From positions 1,984,001-2,048,000 of the forward strand of contig NZ_OY856306.1 in NCBI RefSeq assembly GCF_963693435.1: DNA of 64,000 bases, in the 5' to 3' direction. The position numbers and the translations under genes were made by a program. Below, piece after piece: positions 9,418 to 20,756 of this stretch (the stretch's first letter is position 1; every line of letters starts with the position of its first letter). The notes beneath the pieces were generated by a model that did not search any database, was not told where the DNA came from, and saw only the letters and a program-made list of their open reading frames with translations. Source of the stretch: Pasteurella atlantica (lineage in GTDB: Bacteria; Pseudomonadota; Gammaproteobacteria; Enterobacterales; Pasteurellaceae).

Positions 9418-10467
9418 TTAATTTGTTTCGAAGTGATTATAAACCGTATTAATTTGACGATTTACTTTAATAAAAGTAGTATGTTTTGGCATATATTTAA
9501 GTTTACTTGCACCGATATAAGTACAGGTTGAACGAATGCCTCCCAAAATTTCTTGAACAGTATATTTTACCTCACCACGATAAGGCAATAACACCGCTTT
9601 ACCTTCGCTGGCTCGGTATTCATTCACTTTTCCATAGTGTTTTTTCATTGCATTGCTTGAACTCATTCCATAAAAAGTCATAAATTCTTTACCGTCTTTA
9701 GTCACCACTTCACCGTTAGACTCTTTGTGAGCAGAAAGCATTCCGCCAAGCATTACGAAATCAGCACCAGCACCAAAGGCTTTAGAAATATCACCCACAT
9801 TCACACAACCACCATCAGTACAAACTAAACCACCTAAACCGTGAGCCGCATCCGCACATTCAATAGTGGCAGAAAGTTGAGGTACACCTACACCTGTCAT
9901 TTTACGAGTGGTACAAACAGAACCGGGTCCAATCCCAATTTTTACAATATCCACACCACTTAAAATTAACTCTTCCGTAATTTCATAAGTTACCACATTT
10001 CCTGCCATCAATACTTTATTAGGAAAGAGGCTGCGGACTTTTTTAATTTGATTTAAAAAATGTTCACTATAACCATTGGCAATATCCACGCAAATCATTC
10101 GAATTTCAGGGATTGCCATAATAATCGCCTGCAATTTTTCGATTTCTTTATCACTTGAGCCAATAGTCACAAAAACATATTTTAAAACATCAGGATTTTC
10201 TGTTGCAAAAGCCTGCCATTCTGAAACTTCATAGAATTTATGAACAGCGGTAAACATTTGAAATTTCGCTAAAGATTTTGCCATTTCAAAGGTACCAACA
10301 CTATCCATATTGGCGGCAATAATAGGTACACCTTCAATATCTACTTTGCTATTTCTAGTGGTAAAAGTACGAGTTAAGGTCACGTCTTTACGTGAATTAA
10401 GTGTGCTTCGTTTAGGTTTGATTAAGACATTATCAAAATCTAGGTATTCTTGTTCTTCAATGAGCAT
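9418..10467 (-). CDS. guaC: GMP reductase
   Basis: NADPH-dependent conversion of GMP to IMP in purine salvage, 349 residues. Family features are [18 protein letters not shown] at the N-terminus, VDIANGYSE, and the catalytic Cys185 in [12 protein letters not shown] chose the ATG at 10467 (protein [11 protein letters not shown]) because it matches known GuaC N-termini and has GGGA upstream; the same frame runs open a further 30 codons to 10557, but that extension resembles nothing in the family. Downstream, 13 nt after the stop, is the C-rich repeat at 9220. A possible PurR-like box lies about 220 bp upstream of the start. Confidence 0.95.
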   Translation of the reverse strand: MLIEEQEYLDFDNVLIKPKRSTLNSRKDVTLTRTFTTRNSKVDIEGVPIIAANMDSVGTFEMAKSLAKFQMFTAVHKFYEVSEWQAFATENPDVLKYVFVTIGSSDKEIEKLQAIIMAIPEIRMICVDIANGYSEHFLNQIKKVRSLFPNKVLMAGNVVTYEITEELILSGVDIVKIGIGPGSVCTTRKMTGVGVPQLSATIECADAAHGLGGLVCTDGGCVNVGDISKAFGAGADFVMLGGMLSAHKESNGEVVTKDGKEFMTFYGMSSSNAMKKHYGKVNEYRASEGKAVLLPYRGEVKYTVQEILGGIRSTCTYIGASKLKYMPKHTTFIKVNRQINTVYNHFETN

Positions 10468-10684
10468 AGTTTGTATCCCAATAAAAAGGTTAAAAAAAAA
10501 TCTAGAATTTGTAACGCAATGATACGATTGGAGTTGCATAAAATGATAGAAAGTCAAATTATGAATTGCTTGTATATCAAACGCAATTACTGAAGAAATT
10601 TAGCATAAAAAAATAATTAATCAAATAAAAATTACTATAAATTTACAAATTTTTACATTTTTAAGATTGCAGCTATTTCAATGG

Positions 10685-10700
10685 TAGCAAACGATTACCT
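10685..10700. promoter_or_regulatory. Possible PurR-like operator upstream of guaC
   Basis: TAGCAAACGATTACCT matches 12 of 16 positions of the enterobacterial PurR operator ACGCAAACGTTTGCGT. It lies about 218 bp upstream of the guaC start, which is far for a simple operator. Weak evidence. Confidence 0.25.
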
Positions 10701-10721
10701 TTGTATACACTGATAAAATTA

Positions 10722-10775
10722 AAGCGGGTAGATTATCCTTATTTTTTGCAAAATTTATTAAATATCTACCCGCTT
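10722..10775. repeat. Uptake-signal-like dyad, likely pepA terminator
   Basis: Perfect 12-bp arms AAGCGGGTAGAT (10722-10733) and ATCTACCCGCTT (10764-10775) flank a TTTTTTGCAAAATTTA centre. The core has GGG instead of GGT, but both arms carry the matching change, so the base pairing is preserved. It sits just after pepA and before guaC, so it can fold as a hairpin at the end of the pepA transcript. Confidence 0.7.
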
Positions 10776-10793
10776 AATATTGAACGCTAACGA

Positions 10794-12266
10794 TTAGCTA
10801 GATTTATTAATTAAGAATTGGGTTAATAATGGCACTGGACGACCTGTTGCACCTTTAGCCGCACCTGATTGCCACGCTGTTCCTGCAATATCTAAATGAG
10901 CCCAAGTGTAGTTTTCTGTAAAATTAGATAAGAAAATACCCGCTGTGATGGCACCACCAGCACGGCTACCCACGTTTGCCAAATCCGCAAAGTTAGATTT
11001 TAGATCATCTTGATATTCTTCATTCATCGGTAAACGCCACGTGTAATCGTGAGCCTGTTTTGAGGCATTAAGTAGTTGATCAACAAATTGATCGTCTTTT
11101 GAAAGTAATCCTGTGTTTATATGCCCTAAACCAACCACACAAGCCCCTGTTAGGGTTGCGATGTCGATCACACATTCAGGTTCAAAACGTTCCACATAGG
11201 TTAATGCATCACAAAGTACTAAACGACCTTCGGCGTCCGTATTTAATACTTCAACGGTTTTGCCTGACATTGTGGTGAGAATATCTCCTGGACGATAAGC
11301 ATTGCCATCTGGCATATTTTCACAGCCCGCTAATACACCAATAACGTTGATCGGTAATTGTAATTCAGCAACGGCTTTCATTGTGCCGTAAACTGATGCT
11401 GCACCGCCCATATCGTATTTCATTTCATCCATTGCTGCAGAAGGTTTGATTGAAATACCGCCTGAATCAAAAGTTAAGCCTTTACCTACTAACACGATAG
11501 GTTTTGCATCAGGATTTGGAGCATTTTTATATTCGATAATTGACATATAAGCTGGGTTTTCAGAACCACGAGAAACCGCTAAATAGCTGTTCATTTTTAG
11601 CTCTGCCATTTGGGTTTCATCCACGATAGTGGTGCTGATTTGTGAATATTCGCTGTCTAATTCTTTTGCTAATTCTGCAAGGTAAGCAGGGTTACACACA
11701 TTTGGCGGGCAGTTTGCGACATTTTTTGCAAATTTTACCCCTAATGCGACCGCTTGTGCGTGTTGAATTGCTTTTTCTGTTTCCGCTAGATTTTCACTGT
11801 TAAAACAGAATTTTGCTAATTGAGTTGGTTCTGCTTTGGTGCTTTTGAATTCATCGTAGTTGTATAAGGTGTCTGAAATGCTTTCAATCGCAAAACGCAC
11901 TGCCCAATATTCATTACGATCTTTGATTTCAATATCATTTAATAATAGATGAATATGTTGTGCAGTGGTGCTTTTTAAGGTTTGTACAACCGCTTTAATA
12001 ATTTTTTTGTACTGGGTTTCATTTAAAGGTGCTTTACCACAGCCTACTAATAATAGACGAGTAAAAGGCTGATTCGGTGTATGAACAAGCAATGTTTCAG
12101 CCAGTTTTCCTTTGAAATCGCCAGTTTTGAGTAAATCAGATAAATAGTGAGCGGTTGCTTCATCTAGTTTTTTTGCATTTGTTGAGAGTGTGGTATTTTC
12201 ATAAATACCGACTACAACACAATCACTGGATTGTTCGAAATTCAAACTTTTTGCACAAAATTTCAT
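10794..12266 (-). CDS. pepA: Leucyl aminopeptidase (M17), cytosol aminopeptidase
   Basis: Two-metal aminopeptidase that removes N-terminal residues from peptides in the cytoplasm; E. coli PepA also acts as a DNA-binding protein in Xer recombination. It is 490 residues, as expected. The M17 signature [10 protein letters not shown] starts at about residue 342; metal-binding [16 protein letters not shown] and YDMGGAASV are also present. The gene is monocistronic, with its own hairpin downstream (10722), and diverges from lptF across a 205-bp gap. A full uptake core is embedded in the coding sequence at 11749-11757. Confidence 0.95.
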   Translation of the reverse strand: MKFCAKSLNFEQSSDCVVVGIYENTTLSTNAKKLDEATAHYLSDLLKTGDFKGKLAETLLVHTPNQPFTRLLLVGCGKAPLNETQYKKIIKAVVQTLKSTTAQHIHLLLNDIEIKDRNEYWAVRFAIESISDTLYNYDEFKSTKAEPTQLAKFCFNSENLAETEKAIQHAQAVALGVKFAKNVANCPPNVCNPAYLAELAKELDSEYSQISTTIVDETQMAELKMNSYLAVSRGSENPAYMSIIEYKNAPNPDAKPIVLVGKGLTFDSGGISIKPSAAMDEMKYDMGGAASVYGTMKAVAELQLPINVIGVLAGCENMPDGNAYRPGDILTTMSGKTVEVLNTDAEGRLVLCDALTYVERFEPECVIDIATLTGACVVGLGHINTGLLSKDDQFVDQLLNASKQAHDYTWRLPMNEEYQDDLKSNFADLANVGSRAGGAITAGIFLSNFTENYTWAHLDIAGTAWQSGAAKGATGRPVPLLTQFLINKSS

Positions 12267-12388
12267 TCTATGTTCCTTTTGTTTATTTTTGTTGAGAGGT
12301 ATAAAATTATCCTTTTCATTATAAATTGCAAGTAAAAAATGAATTTTAGTGATTTTTTCTGTCTAAAACGGTATTATAGACGGTCTAT

Positions 12389-12442
12389 AAGCGGTCAGAT
12401 TAATAATAAAATTTGCAAAAAATAATAAAGATCTTACCGCTT
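12389..12442. repeat. Inverted pair of uptake-signal cores in the pepA/lptF divergent region
   Basis: AAGCGGTCAGAT (12389-12400) faces ATCTTACCGCTT (12431-12442) around AAAATTTGCAAAAAAT. Because pepA and lptF diverge here, this copy cannot be a terminator for either gene, which argues that the dyad is kept for another reason. Confidence 0.75.
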
Positions 12443-12471
12443 GCCTTATTCAATAAACTGAGATAACCATT

Positions 12472-13560
12472 GTGATTTTTAGTCGATATTTAACGAGAGA
12501 AATTTTTAAAAGCCAACTCGCTATTCTATTTGTTTTATTGTTGATCTTTTTTTGTCAACAACTTGTGAGAGTATTAAGTTCAGCAGTAAGTGGGAAAGTG
12601 CCAACAGACCTAGTAGTACATCTGTTAGGGTTAGGTATGCCAACAATGGCACAACTGATGCTCCCTCTGTCACTTTTTGTGGCATTATTACTGACTCTAG
12701 GACGTTTTTATGCAGAAAGTGAAATTACTGTAATGCGAGCTTGTGGTGTGGGTCAAAGTCTATTAGTTAAATCTGCTCTCTTTTTATCCTTATTTACCAC
12801 TATCCTAGCAACTTATAATGCCTTTTGGGTAATGCCTTGGGCGATGGATAAACAAGCGGAATTACTTGCAGAAGCAGAAGTTAACCCTCGTTTTTCAGCT
12901 CTGTCTGCAGGGCAGTTTATGTCAGCTGGAGGTTATGTACTTTATATTGATAATATTAAGGGAAGCAGTATTAATGATATTTTTGTCTTTCAACCTACTC
13001 AAAAAAAGAATAATCGACCATCGGTAGTAACCGCAGAATCAGGAAAGTTAACAGGATTACCAAATGGTGATCAAGTATTAAAATTAAATAACAGTACCCG
13101 TTTTGAAGGTACACCTCAAACCTCCGATTTTAAAGTCACGCATTTTAATCAATATTCCGCTTATTTAGGCTATAAAGATGTCGATCTAAAAAAAGACAGC
13201 GTAGAACGATTACGTTTTAATGAGTTACTACAAAGCAAATCAACCTACGCCAAAGCAGAGTTACAATGGCGTTTAGCATTGATTTTAGCGGTACCTCTAA
13301 TGGCGTTATTAGCTACATCAATGAGTAATGTTAATCCTCGTCAAGGACGTTTTGCTAAATTACTCCCTGCATTATTACTTTATTTAATTTATTTCCTATT
13401 ACAAAGTTCTTTAAAATCAGCAGGTGCTTCTGGGAAAATCAATGTGTCACTATTTATGCCGTTAGTCTCCATCGGATTTTTTGCATTAGGAGTAATATTA
13501 AATTTATGGGATACAAAAGAATTTTCAGCATTACGTTATCGTTTAAAGATTAAGAGATAA
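12472..13560 (+). CDS. lptF: LPS export ABC transporter permease LptF
   Basis: Inner-membrane permease of the LptB2FG complex, which extracts lipopolysaccharide and sends it to the outer membrane. It is 362 residues with the LptF/LptG layout: helices near the N-terminus ([20 protein letters not shown] and two more before residue 125), a periplasmic beta-jellyroll (about 130-265), and three C-terminal helices. The start is GTG at 12472; no in-frame ATG exists that would keep the N-terminal [10 protein letters not shown]-like motif (here [11 protein letters not shown]). It is followed after 8 nt by lptG, forming a standard pair. Confidence 0.94.
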   Translation: MIFSRYLTREIFKSQLAILFVLLLIFFCQQLVRVLSSAVSGKVPTDLVVHLLGLGMPTMAQLMLPLSLFVALLLTLGRFYAESEITVMRACGVGQSLLVKSALFLSLFTTILATYNAFWVMPWAMDKQAELLAEAEVNPRFSALSAGQFMSAGGYVLYIDNIKGSSINDIFVFQPTQKKNNRPSVVTAESGKLTGLPNGDQVLKLNNSTRFEGTPQTSDFKVTHFNQYSAYLGYKDVDLKKDSVERLRFNELLQSKSTYAKAELQWRLALILAVPLMALLATSMSNVNPRQGRFAKLLPALLLYLIYFLLQSSLKSAGASGKINVSLFMPLVSIGFFALGVILNLWDTKEFSALRYRLKIKR

Positions 13561-13568
13561 AAAATAAA

Positions 13569-14636
13569 ATGAATGTATTAGAACGTTATATTGGAAAAAC
13601 CATTCTCTCCGCCATAATGCTTACCCTCTTTATGCTAGTGGGATTGGGTGCAATTATTAAGTTTGTTGAAGAATTTCGTCAAGTTGGCAAAGGAACCTAC
13701 GATGGGTTACACGCTGCTTACTATACGCTTTTAATGATCCCTCGTGATATTGAAACTTTTTTTCCTATGGCTGCATTACTTGGTTCTTTAGTTGGACTTG
13801 GTGGTTTGGCAAGTCGTAGTGAACTAATCGTGATGCAAGCCTCTGGTTTTTCTCGTTTTAAAGTTGGTGTAGCAGTGATGAAAACGGCTATTCCTTTAGT
13901 CTTAATTACAATGGTAATGGGAGAATGGGGAGTGCCACAAACTGAGCAATTTGCAAGAAATATGCGTTCAGTGGCTCAAACAGGCGGTACGATGCTTGCC
14001 ACAAAAAGTGGGTTTTGGGCGAAAGATGGAAATAAATTTGTTTATATTCAACGTGTTACTTCTGATAAAAATTTAAGTAACATTTTAATTTATGAATTTG
14101 AAGATCGTCATTTAAAGTCTGTGTTGAAAGCCAAACAAGCGGTTTATACTAAAAATAGCTGGCAGCTTAAAAATATTGAAAAAGCAGATATTACACCAAC
14201 AGGTATTATTCGAGTTAAACAGAAAAATGAACAATGGCAAACCAGTATTACGCCAAATAAACTTGGTGTAGTTGCACTAAAAGCAGAATCATTATCCCTT
14301 TCAGAATTAAAAGAATACGTGACCTTTTTAAAACAAACAGGGCAAGACTCAAAACGTTTTGAAATTACATTTTGGCGTAAAGCATTTGAACCATTGTCTA
14401 TGGCAGTAATGATGTTACTCGCAATGTCCTTTATTTTTGGACCGCTTAGAAGTAGCACTACAGGGGCAAAAGTAGTAATTGGTATTATTGCTGGCTTTAT
14501 CTTTTACGTAACAAATATTGTCTTTGGAAATCTTAGTTTGGTGGTGTCTTGGTTGCCGATTGTAGTCGGTGCATTAGTACCGAGTATCTTAAGTTTGACG
14601 GTTGTTTGGTGGCTTTTAACTAAAAAAAGAGATTAA
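13569..14636 (+). CDS. lptG: LPS export ABC transporter permease LptG
   Basis: Partner of LptF in the lipopolysaccharide exporter, 355 residues. It begins [12 protein letters not shown], typical of LptG, and contains [26 protein letters not shown], the coupling-helix region that contacts LptB. A periplasmic domain of about 150 residues and three C-terminal helices follow. The gene lies 8 nt after lptF and 7 nt before dnaE, so lptF-lptG-dnaE are probably co-transcribed. The ATPase gene lptB is not in the window. Confidence 0.94.
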   Translation: MNVLERYIGKTILSAIMLTLFMLVGLGAIIKFVEEFRQVGKGTYDGLHAAYYTLLMIPRDIETFFPMAALLGSLVGLGGLASRSELIVMQASGFSRFKVGVAVMKTAIPLVLITMVMGEWGVPQTEQFARNMRSVAQTGGTMLATKSGFWAKDGNKFVYIQRVTSDKNLSNILIYEFEDRHLKSVLKAKQAVYTKNSWQLKNIEKADITPTGIIRVKQKNEQWQTSITPNKLGVVALKAESLSLSELKEYVTFLKQTGQDSKRFEITFWRKAFEPLSMAVMMLLAMSFIFGPLRSSTTGAKVVIGIIAGFIFYVTNIVFGNLSLVVSWLPIVVGALVPSILSLTVVWWLLTKKRD

Positions 14637-14643
14637 AAAATTT

Positions 14644-17600
14644 ATGTCTAATCCTCGTTTTATTCATTTACGTGTTCACAGTGATTTTTCAATGATTGAT
14701 GGTTTAGCCAAAGTGAAACCACTTATCAAAACCTGTGTCGATAATGATATGCCAGCCATTGCACTCACTGATTTTTGTAATTTTTGTGGCTTAGTGAAAT
14801 TTTATGGCGAAGCTCAAAATTCAGGGGTTAAACCTATTATTGGTACAGATATTTTGGTACGAGCAACGCCAGATACCGAAGAGTACGATGAACTCACCTT
14901 ATTAGCCAAAAATAATATCGGTTATCAAAATATCACCTTGCTGATCTCGAAAGCCTATCAACAAGGCTATATTGAATTTCCTATTATTGAAAAAGCGTGG
15001 TTAGCAGAACTGAATGAGGGCATTATTGTGCTGTCTGGTGGTCGGAATGGGGATATTGGAAAAGCATTATTAAAAGAAAATCCACAAGATGCTGATAAAA
15101 AAATTGCCTTTTATCAACAATATTTCCCTAATCATTACTACTTATCATTATGTCGTACCTCTCGCAATGATGAAGAGCGTTATATTCAACACGCCATTCT
15201 TTTTTCTCAAAAACATCAAATTCCATTAGTGGCAGTTAATGATGTCTGTTTCTTAAAAGAAGAGGATTTTGAAGCACACGAAATTCGAGTGGCTATTCAC
15301 GATGCTTATACTTTAGATGATCCTAAACGTCCTCAAAAATACTCAGAAAAACAGTATTTCAGAACGGAACAAGAAATGTGTGAATTATTTGCAGATATTC
15401 CACAAGCTATTGAAAATACCGTACATATTGCTCAGCGTTGTAATGTCACCATCCGTTTAGGTGAATATTTTTTACCCAACTTCCCAACGGGTGATCTTAC
15501 ACCTGAAGATTTTTTAGTACAAAAATCACAGCAAGGATTAGAAGAACGTTTAGCCTTTTTATTTCCAGATCCTAAAGAACGTGCGGAGAAGCGGGTAGAT
15601 TATGACGAACGTTTGCAAATTGAACTTGAAGTTATCAACCAAATGGGTTTTCCTGGTTATTTCTTAATCGTAATGGAATTTATTCAATGGTCCAAAGATA
15701 ATGGAGTCCCTGTTGGTCCCGGGCGAGGTTCTGGTGCAGGGTCATTAGTTGCCTACGCCTTAAAAATCACCGATCTTGATCCACTTCAATTTGATTTACT
15801 TTTTGAGCGTTTTTTAAATCCTGAACGTGTTTCTATGCCTGATTTTGATGTCGATTTCTGTATGGAAGGACGAGATCGTGTGATTGAACACGTATCACAA
15901 ATGTATGGAAGTAAGGCAGTCTCTCAAATTATTACTTTTGGAACAATGGCAGCAAAAGCCGTTATTCGAGATGTGGGACGAGTACTCGGACATCCTTATA
16001 GCTTTGTAGATCGTATTTCTAAACTAATTCCACTCGATCCAGGTATGACTTTAGCAAAAGCCTTTGATGCTGAACCTAAATTACCTGAACTTTATGAAGC
16101 CGATGAAGAGGTTAAATCCTTAATTGATATGGCTCGCAAACTTGAAGGAGTCATTAGAAATGCAGGAAAACACGCGGGAGGCGTTGTTATTGCACCAAAT
16201 GCAATTACAGATTTCTCCCCACTTTATTGTGATAGTGAAGGGCAACACCCTGTTACGCATTTTGATAAAAATGATGTTGAATATGCAGGTTTAGTTAAAT
16301 TTGACTTTTTAGGTTTACGCACTCTTACTATTATAAAATGGGCATTAGAAATGATTAATGCTCGTTTGAAAAAAGAGGGTAAAGATCCTATTAATATAGA
16401 AAGTATTCCTCTTGACGATAAAACTTCTTTTGATTTACTGTTAAAAGCTCAAACTACCGCCGTTTTTCAGCTCGAATCTCGTGGAATGAAAGATTTGATT
16501 TCACGCTTAAAACCAGACTGCTTTGAAGATATTATCGCACTAGTAGCCCTCTTCCGCCCGGGTCCACTCGGTTCGGGAATGGTTGAGAACTTTATTGATC
16601 GTAAACACGGTCGAGAAGAGGTCTCTTATCCAGATGTAAAATACCAACACGATAGCCTAAAAACCATTTTAGAACCAACCTATGGCGTTATTTTATATCA
16701 AGAACAAGTAATGCAAATTGCTCAGGTATTAGCAGGTTACACCCTTGGTGGAGCAGATTTATTGCGTCGTGCAATGGGTAAGAAAAAACCAGAAGAAATG
16801 GCAAAACAACGTTCTGTCTTTAAAGAAGGGGCTGAAAAAAATAACGTTGATGGCGAGTTGGCGATGAAAATCTTTGACTTGGTAGAAAAATTTGCAGGTT
16901 ACGGATTTAATAAATCGCACTCAGCTGCTTATGCGTTAGTCTCTTATCAAACCTTGTGGTTGAAAGCCCATTATCCAGCAGAATTTATGGCAGCAGTAAT
17001 GAGTTCAGAATTGGATAATACGGATAAACTCGTAGGTTTCTACGATGAATGCATCAATATGGGTTTAACCGTTGTACCACCAGATGTAAATTCAGGACAG
17101 CATCGCTTTAGTGTCAACGAAAAAGGTGAAATTGTTTATGGACTTGGTGCAATCAAAGGAGTTGGAGAAGGTCCTGTTGAAGCAATACTTGAAGCACGTA
17201 AAAAAGAGGGTATTTTCAAAGATCTCTTTGATTTAACCGCTCGCATTGATCTAAAAAAAATCAACCGTCGTACTTTTGAAGCATTAATAATGTCTGGTGC
17301 TTTTGATAATCTAGGTCCACATCGTGCTGCTATAATGAAAAATTTAGAAGATGCTCTAAAAGCGGCAGATCAGCACAGTAAAATGGAAGCATTAGGGCAA
17401 GCAGATATGTTTGGTATTCTGACAGAAACCCCTGAAGAAGTTCAAAGTGCTTATGCGAATACCCCAAAATGGACAGAACAAGTTATTTTAGAAGGTGAAA
17501 AAAATACACTGGGTTTATACATTAGTGGACATCCGATAGGACGCTTTTTAAAAGAGTTATCTCATTATTCATCGATACGTTTAAACGAATTACAACCAAC

Positions 17601-18117
17601 CTCAAGAGGTAAAACTGTCACAGTCGCAGGATTGATTATGAATTCACGTATTGCGGTTACCAAAAAGGGAAACCGAATAGGTATTGCGACCATTGAAGAT
17701 CGATCTGGAAAATTAGATATCACCCTATTTTCTGAAGCTCTTGAGCAATATGGCGTTTTATTAGAAAAAGATAAAATTATTATTGTTACTGGCTCTGTAC
17801 AATTTGATAATTATAATAATGGTTTTAGAATGTTGGTACGTGAAATTATTAGCCTTGATGAAGCTCGTAGTCGTTATGCTAAAAGCTTAGCATTAGCAAT
17901 AAACCAACAACAGATTACACCAGATTTTATAAAAAAACTCACCCAAATTATAGCGCCAAATAAAGAAGGAACATTACCACTACATTTTTATTACCAAAGC
18001 CCTCAAGCAAAAGCATTAATAAAAAGTGGTGTTGAATGGCGAATAACACCTAACAACGAAATGATCGAACAACTTCAAAACTTATTAGGTGAAAGTGCCG
18101 TTGAATTAGAGTTTTGA
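14644..18117 (+). CDS. dnaE: DNA polymerase III alpha subunit
   Basis: Replicative polymerase, 1157 residues (E. coli 1160). Domains in order: N-terminal PHP ([13 protein letters not shown] at the start), palm, thumb and fingers with the catalytic aspartates Asp400 and Asp402 in PDFDVDF and Asp554 in KFDFLGLRT (matching E. coli 401, 403 and 555), the [16 protein letters not shown] motif, a helix-hairpin-helix region (about 830-870) and a C-terminal OB fold ([13 protein letters not shown]). No strong Shine-Dalgarno is seen in the 7-nt gap after lptG, so translation is probably coupled. A short GC-rich hairpin at 18220 ends the convergent pair dnaE/qmcA. Confidence 0.98.
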   Translation: MSNPRFIHLRVHSDFSMIDGLAKVKPLIKTCVDNDMPAIALTDFCNFCGLVKFYGEAQNSGVKPIIGTDILVRATPDTEEYDELTLLAKNNIGYQNITLLISKAYQQGYIEFPIIEKAWLAELNEGIIVLSGGRNGDIGKALLKENPQDADKKIAFYQQYFPNHYYLSLCRTSRNDEERYIQHAILFSQKHQIPLVAVNDVCFLKEEDFEAHEIRVAIHDAYTLDDPKRPQKYSEKQYFRTEQEMCELFADIPQAIENTVHIAQRCNVTIRLGEYFLPNFPTGDLTPEDFLVQKSQQGLEERLAFLFPDPKERAEKRVDYDERLQIELEVINQMGFPGYFLIVMEFIQWSKDNGVPVGPGRGSGAGSLVAYALKITDLDPLQFDLLFERFLNPERVSMPDFDVDFCMEGRDRVIEHVSQMYGSKAVSQIITFGTMAAKAVIRDVGRVLGHPYSFVDRISKLIPLDPGMTLAKAFDAEPKLPELYEADEEVKSLIDMARKLEGVIRNAGKHAGGVVIAPNAITDFSPLYCDSEGQHPVTHFDKNDVEYAGLVKFDFLGLRTLTIIKWALEMINARLKKEGKDPINIESIPLDDKTSFDLLLKAQTTAVFQLESRGMKDLISRLKPDCFEDIIALVALFRPGPLGSGMVENFIDRKHGREEVSYPDVKYQHDSLKTILEPTYGVILYQEQVMQIAQVLAGYTLGGADLLRRAMGKKKPEEMAKQRSVFKEGAEKNNVDGELAMKIFDLVEKFAGYGFNKSHSAAYALVSYQTLWLKAHYPAEFMAAVMSSELDNTDKLVGFYDECINMGLTVVPPDVNSGQHRFSVNEKGEIVYGLGAIKGVGEGPVEAILEARKKEGIFKDLFDLTARIDLKKINRRTFEALIMSGAFDNLGPHRAAIMKNLEDALKAADQHSKMEALGQADMFGILTETPEEVQSAYANTPKWTEQVILEGEKNTLGLYISGHPIGRFLKELSHYSSIRLNELQPTSRGKTVTVAGLIMNSRIAVTKKGNRIGIATIEDRSGKLDITLFSEALEQYGVLLEKDKIIIVTGSVQFDNYNNGFRMLVREIISLDEARSRYAKSLALAINQQQITPDFIKKLTQIIAPNKEGTLPLHFYYQSPQAKALIKSGVEWRITPNNEMIEQLQNLLGESAVELEF

Positions 18118-18219
18118 GATTAGAAAACACAAGCCAAAATATGAAATATAGCGGTAACATTTTTTTGAAAATTTACAAGTTATATTCGATTTGATATAAC
18201 AATAATTAATAGCGATTTA

Positions 18220-18240
18220 GTGGAGGCGTACCGCCTCCAC
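18220..18240. terminator. Hairpin between convergent dnaE and qmcA
   Basis: Arms GTGGAGGCG (18220-18228) and CGCCTCCAC (18232-18240) enclose a 3-nt loop. The stem is strong but no clear T tract follows on either strand, so its termination activity is uncertain. Confidence 0.5.
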
Positions 18241-18251
18241 ACAACGCAATA

Positions 18252-19178
18252 CTACTTTTTATCCCCTTTCAACAATTCTGCAATTCCTGAAATTGAACCC
18301 ATTAAGTTTGACGCCTCTAATGGCATTAAGACTACTTTGCTGTTATCTGCACCACCAATCTCTTTCAACGCTTCAGTATATTTTTGAGCAATAAAATAGT
18401 TAATCGCTTGTGTATTCCCCGCCGTAATCGCATCAGATACCATTTGCGTTGCTTTTGCTTCTGCTTCTGCAGCACGCTCACGAGCTTCTGCTCTTAAAAA
18501 GGCTTCTTGACGTTCTCCTTCAGCTTGAAGAATACGAGACTGTTTATCCCCTTCAGAACGTAAAATCTCTGCTTGACGCACCCCTTCCGCTTCTAGAATT
18601 TCAGCACGTTTATTACGCTCTGCTTTCATTTGAGCATTCATTGCATCAATCAACTCTTTTGGAGGACTTACATCACGAATTTCAATACGGGTCACTTTTA
18701 CACCCCAAGGATTCGTGGCTTCATCAACAATACCAAGTAAACGTCCATTAATTAAATCACGCTGTGACAACATATCGTCTAAATCCATTGAACCTAGTAC
18801 CGTACGCATATTGGTCATTGTTAAATTAATAATGGCTTGATCTAAATTATTCACTTCATAGGCAGCACTACGTGCATCAACAACCTGAACAAAACAAACC
18901 GCATCAATGGATACACTTGCATTATCTTTAGAAATAACTTCCTGTGAAGGAATATCAAGCACCTGCTCCATCATATTAATTTTACGACCAACCTGCTCCA
19001 CAAAAGGAACAACAATGCTTAAACCTGGCGGTAAAGTTCGGGTGTAACGACCAAAACGCTCTACTGTCCAATTATAACCCTGTGGTACAATTTTTAACGT
19101 AGAATACAATACGACTATAACAAAAATAACAAAAATTACCGATAAAATCGGGAACGCTGAAATCTCAAAACCAAACAT
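18252..19178 (-). CDS. qmcA: SPFH/band-7 membrane protein, QmcA-like
   Basis: Membrane-anchored scaffold of the stomatin/prohibitin/flotillin/HflK-C superfamily, 308 residues. One N-terminal helix ([17 protein letters not shown]) is followed by the SPFH core ([40 protein letters not shown]) and an alanine- and glutamate-rich coiled coil (about 190-250) that drives oligomer formation. The best match in length and sequence is E. coli QmcA. Members cluster in detergent-resistant membrane areas and modulate membrane proteases. QmcA genes are often paired with an NfeD-like gene (ybbK-ybbL type); no NfeD gene is adjacent here. Single gene with a plausible RBS (AGGAGAAAATG). Confidence 0.88.
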   Translation of the reverse strand: MFGFEISAFPILSVIFVIFVIVVLYSTLKIVPQGYNWTVERFGRYTRTLPPGLSIVVPFVEQVGRKINMMEQVLDIPSQEVISKDNASVSIDAVCFVQVVDARSAAYEVNNLDQAIINLTMTNMRTVLGSMDLDDMLSQRDLINGRLLGIVDEATNPWGVKVTRIEIRDVSPPKELIDAMNAQMKAERNKRAEILEAEGVRQAEILRSEGDKQSRILQAEGERQEAFLRAEARERAAEAEAKATQMVSDAITAGNTQAINYFIAQKYTEALKEIGGADNSKVVLMPLEASNLMGSISGIAELLKGDKK

Positions 19179-19274
19179 ACATTTTCTCCTATACTAGAAA
19201 TTGATTTCCATTATATATTACACTTTCTAGAATTTATTTCCAGTATCAAGCTACATAATAACCAATAATGCCAT

Positions 19275-19946
19275 CTAAATTTCGATAGGTAACTGCCAAT
19301 TAATTTCAGCAATTCCCTGCGATCTCAAATACTCATTTGTTTTTGAAAAATGCTTACAGCCAAAAAAACCTCGATAGGCAGAAAGAGGAGAAGGGTGAGG
19401 CGCTTTTAAAACACAATGACGAGTTTGATCAATAAACTGTCCTTTACGCTGAGCGTGACTTCCCCAAAGTAAAAAAACTAAATTATCTCGCTGTGTATTT
19501 AATTGGCTAATGACTTTATCAGTAAAAATTTCCCAACCAATATTAGCGTGTGAATGTGCTTTGTGCTGTTCCACAGTTAAAACTGTATTAAGCATAAATA
19601 CGCCTTGTTTCGCCCAATCCACCAAATAGCCGTGTTGCGGAATTTGAAATCCCTCAATATCTTGTGATAACTCTTTATACATATTAACTAAAGAAGGGGG
19701 AGGGGCAATATTAGGTTTTACTGAAAATGCTAATCCGTGTGCTTGATTGATACCGTGATAAGGGTCTTGTCCTAAAATAACAACTTTTACATCACTAAAT
19801 TCTGTTAATGAGAAAGCACTAAATACTTCATTTTGAGGAGGATAAATAGTTTTGCCTTTTAGACGTTCATTTTTCACAAATTGTAAAATTTGTTGAAAAT
19901 AAGGTTGAGATTTTTCTTCGCCAATTACATCTGTCCAATTCTTCAT
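19275..19946 (-). CDS. ung: Uracil-DNA glycosylase
   Basis: Base-excision repair enzyme that removes uracil from DNA, 223 residues. The catalytic Asp61 lies in GQDPYHG, the second motif His184 in [13 protein letters not shown], and the uracil-binding region [15 protein letters not shown] is intact. I set the start at 19946 ([12 protein letters not shown]) because it has an AAAGGG ribosome site and matches the family N-terminus; the frame extends 17 codons further upstream to 19997 without family resemblance. Single gene, minus strand. Confidence 0.96.
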   Translation of the reverse strand: MKNWTDVIGEEKSQPYFQQILQFVKNERLKGKTIYPPQNEVFSAFSLTEFSDVKVVILGQDPYHGINQAHGLAFSVKPNIAPPPSLVNMYKELSQDIEGFQIPQHGYLVDWAKQGVFMLNTVLTVEQHKAHSHANIGWEIFTDKVISQLNTQRDNLVFLLWGSHAQRKGQFIDQTRHCVLKAPHPSPLSAYRGFFGCKHFSKTNEYLRSQGIAEINWQLPIEI

Positions 19947-20135
19947 TGTTAACCCTTTGTTAAAATTGTTTAATTTATTACGAAATATTATTAACATTTT
20001 AGAATTATATTATCGCATATAGGAGAAATTTACAAAAATATGGTTAAATTTCTAGCATTATTTATCAAAATGGGTAGAATGATAAAATAATTTTTAAATT
20101 ATCAACTTTTTTTATAAAACTTAGGAGTAACCCAA

Positions 20136-20519
20136 ATGATTAAAGGTGTACAAATTACAGAATCTTCAAATAGCAATTTAGTAAATTCTTTTTGGTTATT
20201 AGATGAAGAAAAAAATGAAGCGCGTTGTTTATGTGCTAAAGGTGACTATACAGAAGACCAAGTTGTGGCATTAAATGAATTAGGTGAAATCGCATACCGT
20301 GAAGTGGAAATGAATGTTGCCCCAACAATTAAAGTTGAAGGTGGTCAGCACTTAAACGTAAACGTATTACGCCGTGAAACATTAGAAGATGCAGTAAACA
20401 ACCCAGAAAAATACCCTCAATTAACCATTCGTGTTTCTGGTTATGCAGTACGTTTCAACTCTTTAACACCAGAACAACAACGTGATGTAATTACTCGTAC
20501 TTTCACTGAAAGTCTGTAA
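20136..20519 (+). CDS. grcA: Autonomous glycyl radical cofactor
   Basis: Small (127-residue) replacement for the glycyl-radical domain of pyruvate formate-lyase, which restores enzyme activity after oxidative cleavage. The radical-carrying Gly102 lies in [10 protein letters not shown], and the C-terminal motif [14 protein letters not shown] matches the PFL C-terminus. The start follows a TTAGGAG ribosome site. It is monocistronic, with a strong terminator at 20539. In other gammaproteobacteria it is induced by oxygen limitation and acid; I could not see a convincing FNR box here. Confidence 0.97.
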   Translation: MIKGVQITESSNSNLVNSFWLLDEEKNEARCLCAKGDYTEDQVVALNELGEIAYREVEMNVAPTIKVEGGQHLNVNVLRRETLEDAVNNPEKYPQLTIRVSGYAVRFNSLTPEQQRDVITRTFTESL

Positions 20520-20538
20520 TTTATATTAACGATTTCTT

Positions 20539-20565
20539 AAAAGCACCTTCTCTGGTGCTTTTTTA
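20539..20565 (+). terminator. Intrinsic terminator of grcA
   Basis: Stem AAAAGCACC (20539-20547) with GGTGCTTTT (20554-20562), 6-nt loop, followed by a T run. Confidence 0.85.
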
Positions 20566-20581
20566 TTATCTATCATTCACC

Positions 20582-20590
20582 ACAAGCGGT
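20582..20590 (+). repeat. DNA-uptake signal core
   Basis: Exact ACAAGCGGT between grcA and aspA. It is a single core without an inverted partner. Confidence 0.6.
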
Positions 20591-20756
20591 GACTTTCTAG
20601 TAAAAATTTACGAAATTATCTCTAAATAAAAAAATCTAATTGATATTATCAAATAATATCGTACTCTAAATAATAAAAATCTGATCTCAATACTCTCTTT
20701 TTGTGTTTTAATTATTCTGTATAAAAAATAACAACACCCAAATTAAGGAGAAAAAA

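Noticed and set aside
9118-9531. Short open frames on both strands at the C-rich element
   Set aside because: They are made of the tandem repeat itself (proline-, serine- and glycine-rich) and have no start signals; treated as repeat DNA.
20640-20652. FNR box upstream of aspA
   Set aside because: TTGAT and ATCAA are both present but separated by 3 nt instead of the required 4, so I do not call it as a site.
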